7,807 bases of DNA, taken from contig USBS01000085.1 of assembly GCA_900552915.1 (NCBI GenBank), positions 1 through 7,807 of the forward strand. Reading direction: 5' to 3'. Each line of letters starts with the position of its first letter. The first letter of the stretch is position 1. Source of the DNA: an uncultured Sutterella sp. (GTDB taxonomy: Bacteria > Pseudomonadota > Gammaproteobacteria > Burkholderiales > Burkholderiaceae_F). Under the pieces are notes generated by a model that saw only the letters and a list, made by a program, of their open reading frames with translations, ran no database searches and had not been told where the DNA came from. Below, piece after piece: positions 6,342-7,807 of this stretch. The position numbers and the translations under genes were made by a program.

Positions 6342-6833
6342 ATGCTTCGCTTTACGACCAATAAGGGCGTCTTTGACGTCGAACTCAATGAAGCCGCAGC
6401 TCCGAAGACCTGCGAGAACTTCCTTCAGTACGTTCGCTCGGGTTTTTACAACGGCACGATCTTTCACCGCGTCATCAAGGGCTTCATGATTCAGGGCGGC
6501 GGCTTCGAACCCGGTCTGAAGCAAAAGACCGCTCGCGATCCGATCAAGAACGAAGCGGCCAACGGTCTTAAGAACGACAAGTACACGATTGCAATGGCTC
6601 GCACCAACGATCCGCATTCGGCTACCTGCCAGTTCTTCATCAATGTGGTTGACAACAGCTTTTTGAATCACACCGCTCCCACGCCGAGCGGCTGGGGCTA
6701 CGCCGTGTTCGGCAAGGTTGTCTCGGGCTTTGACGTGATTCACGCCATCGAAGGCGTCAAGACCGCCACGCGCTCCTGGTACAGCGACGTGCCCGTCGAC
6801 GACGTCGTCATCGAAAAGGTCGAAGAGATTTGA
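6342..6833 (+). CDS. ppiB: Cytoplasmic peptidyl-prolyl cis-trans isomerase B, cyclophilin type
   Basis: A single-domain cyclophilin of 163 residues, one short of E. coli PpiB, with no signal peptide, so cytoplasmic. It closely follows the PpiB pattern: GFYNGTIFHRVIKGFMIQGG (34-53) with the catalytic arginine in FHR, EPGLKQK, IKNEAANGLKND, YTIAMARTNDPHSAT, CQFFINVVDNSFLN, and GWGYAVFGKV near the C-terminus. The start codon follows AGGA at 6325-6328 with a long 13-nt spacer, so translation may be modest. It is 83 nt from ppiA and 14 nt from lpxH. The two cyclophilin genes share an identical 22-nt stretch (5873-5894 and 6451-6472), consistent with an old duplication or simply with strong motif constraint. 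Confidence 0.96.
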   Translation: MLRFTTNKGVFDVELNEAAAPKTCENFLQYVRSGFYNGTIFHRVIKGFMIQGGGFEPGLKQKTARDPIKNEAANGLKNDKYTIAMARTNDPHSATCQFFINVVDNSFLNHTAPTPSGWGYAVFGKVVSGFDVIHAIEGVKTATRSWYSDVPVDDVVIEKVEEI

Positions 6834-6847
6834 TCCTCGTTTCGACC

Positions 6848-7660
6848 ATGAAACTCACGGGACTCAAGCTCACCGAGCCGCTGCAGGCTCCGGCCGCGAG
6901 CGGGCTCGACGCGATCGCGCCCCTCGTGCGTCCCGTGTTTGTTTCCGACCTTCACCTCTCGGGCCGCAACAAAAAGACGGTCCTTTCCTTTCTCTGGTTT
7001 CTCAAAACGCAGGCCCGCCGTTTTGAGGAACTTTTTCTTTTGGGCGACATCTTCGAGTACTGGATCGGAGACGACGCCTGTTCTCCAGCTGAATTCCTAG
7101 CCCGAGCGCTTCGCAAGTACGCTTCGCTCGGCAAACGCATCTACATGATGCAGGGAAACCGCGATTTTCTGTTGGGCTGCGACTTTGCCCGTCATTGCGG
7201 CGCCGAATTGATCAAGGACGGCATCGTCGTTGAGGGGGCGGGCTCTCGCATCCTTCTTTCGCACGGCGACAAGTGGTGCACGCTCGATGAGGAATATCAG
7301 GATTTTCGCCGTCGCATGCACGACGAAGCCTTTCAGATCAACGCGCTTCGCATGACGGTTCAGGAGCGCATCGACTTTGCCAAAAAGGCCCGCGCTCAGT
7401 CCAAGCAGACCAAGACCGTGCGCAGCCGCGAAATGATGGATGTGGTCAAAACGGAAATCGACGCCGAAGTCGCCTCTAAAAACTGCTTGCACGTCATTCA
7501 CGGCCACACGCACCGTCCGGCGCACTACGTCTGCGAGGGCTACACCCGTACCGTTTTGCCCGATTGGGACCTTGACGACAAAGCGCGTCCCCGCCGCGGC
7601 TGGGTAGAGATCAACTCTGCGGGCGTTCCGCAGGTTGTGTTGAGCGAACATCTTTTATGA
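6848..7660 (+). CDS. lpxH: UDP-2,3-diacylglucosamine diphosphatase LpxH
   Basis: LpxH cleaves UDP-2,3-diacylglucosamine to lipid X and UMP at the inner face of the cytoplasmic membrane, the fourth step of lipid A synthesis. It is a calcineurin-like metallophosphoesterase. The metal ligands are all present: D34 and H36 in VSDLHL, D67 in LLGDIFEYWIGDD, N104 in GNRDFLLG, H139 in SHGD, and H218 and H220 in HGHTHRP. At 270 residues it is ~30 longer than the E. coli enzyme (240), mostly from an N-terminal stretch before SDLHL; I recall similar short extensions in other Burkholderiales. The ATG at 6848 is 14 nt after ppiB. A TTG at 6830 overlapping the ppiB stop would add six residues and cannot be ruled out. 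No strong ribosome site is seen for either, suggesting translational coupling to ppiB. Confidence 0.96.
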   Translation: MKLTGLKLTEPLQAPAASGLDAIAPLVRPVFVSDLHLSGRNKKTVLSFLWFLKTQARRFEELFLLGDIFEYWIGDDACSPAEFLARALRKYASLGKRIYMMQGNRDFLLGCDFARHCGAELIKDGIVVEGAGSRILLSHGDKWCTLDEEYQDFRRRMHDEAFQINALRMTVQERIDFAKKARAQSKQTKTVRSREMMDVVKTEIDAEVASKNCLHVIHGHTHRPAHYVCEGYTRTVLPDWDLDDKARPRRGWVEINSAGVPQVVLSEHLL

Positions 7661-7669
7661 CGGCTGCCG

Positions 7670-7695
7670 ACACGCTCGACCGAGAGCGTGTTTTT
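7670..7695 (+). terminator. Intrinsic terminator after lpxH
   Basis: Perfect 8-bp stem ACACGCTC / GAGCGTGT with a 6-nt loop, followed by T bases to 7695. It begins 9 nt after the lpxH stop and probably ends the plus-strand operon. Confidence 0.75.
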
Positions 7696-7711
7696 CAAAC
7701 GCCGCACGGCC

Positions 7712-7726
7712 GCAGTAAAATACTGC
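7712..7726 (+). promoter_or_regulatory. 15-bp palindrome around a TAAAAT box
   Basis: GCAGTA-AAA-TACTGC is a perfect 6-bp inverted repeat with a 3-nt centre. TAAAAT (7716-7721) inside it is a 5-of-6 match to a -10 box; the -35 position at 17-nt spacing is poor (TTTCAA). It could be an operator over a promoter for the next gene, or, with the T6 run at 7731-7736, a second terminator hairpin. Confidence 0.35.
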
Positions 7727-7742
7727 CTCATTTTTTGATTCG

Positions 7743-7764
7743 AGACGCTCCTTTTTGTGCGTCT
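7743..7764 (+). other. Short hairpin in right-edge intergenic stretch
   Basis: AGACGC / GCGTCT, a 6-bp stem with a T-rich 10-nt loop, followed by TTCTTT. It may be a leader structure of the next gene or a weak terminator. Nothing else is recognised in this intergenic stretch. Confidence 0.35.
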
Positions 7765-7784
7765 TTCTTTGCATACAGACATTC

Positions 7785-7807
7785 ATGCGCGCCAGTCAAT
7801 TTTTTAT
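7785..7807 (+). CDS. Possible start of a further gene, cut by window edge
   Basis: An ATG opens a frame of seven full codons (MRASQFF) to the window end. No Shine-Dalgarno is visible before it. The call rests only on its position after a terminator and a possible promoter, so it is weak, and no function can be given. Confidence 0.2.

Noticed and set aside
1..7807. New defence, mobile or secondary-metabolite system
   Set aside because: All eight well-supported genes are core housekeeping or envelope genes in a known order, with no integrase, transposase, CRISPR repeats or cluster of unknown genes.

Overview
The window looks like ordinary chromosome from a Gram-negative betaproteobacterium of the order Burkholderiales. 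Codon use is GC-rich, and lpxH shows the cell makes lipid A. The gene order (tilS, accA, an AlkA-type glycosylase and cysS on one strand; a TPR protein, two cyclophilins and lpxH on the other) is one I know from Burkholderiales. A Sutterella-like organism is my guess from base composition and style of divergence, but that is inference. I see no mobile element, CRISPR array, tRNA, rRNA or phage gene.

Minus-strand block, 1 to 4821, read right to left. cysS (cysteinyl-tRNA synthetase) is followed after 15 nt by a DNA-3-methyladenine glycosylase. After a 42-nt gap with a hairpin comes accA (acetyl-CoA carboxylase, carboxyltransferase alpha), and 12 nt later tilS (tRNA-Ile lysidine synthetase), which runs off the left edge. 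The tight spacing suggests one operon. Its products serve translation fidelity (cysS, tilS), fatty acid synthesis (accA) and alkylation repair. The odd item is AccA: its normal ~319-residue core carries an extra ~120-residue lysine/alanine/proline-rich tail.

Divergent control region, 4822 to 5048. This 227-nt stretch separates the two blocks. It holds a 17-bp dyad with a TTGACA facing cysS and a TTGAAC facing the TPR gene, a 16-bp imperfect direct repeat at 21-bp spacing, and a hairpin in the leader of the TPR gene.

Plus-strand block, 5049 to 7660. An exported TPR protein is followed by an exported cyclophilin (PpiA type), a cytoplasmic cyclophilin (PpiB type) and lpxH (UDP-2,3-diacylglucosamine pyrophosphatase). 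This is mainly an envelope and protein-folding cluster. GC-rich hairpins without strong U-tracts sit in the gaps between TPR gene and ppiA and between ppiA and ppiB. A better intrinsic terminator follows lpxH.

Right edge, 7661 to 7807. This short intergenic stretch has the lpxH terminator, a 15-bp palindrome centred on a TAAAAT box, another hairpin, and possibly the first codons of a next gene. I did not find a convincing new biological system. The AccA tail is the item most worth following.
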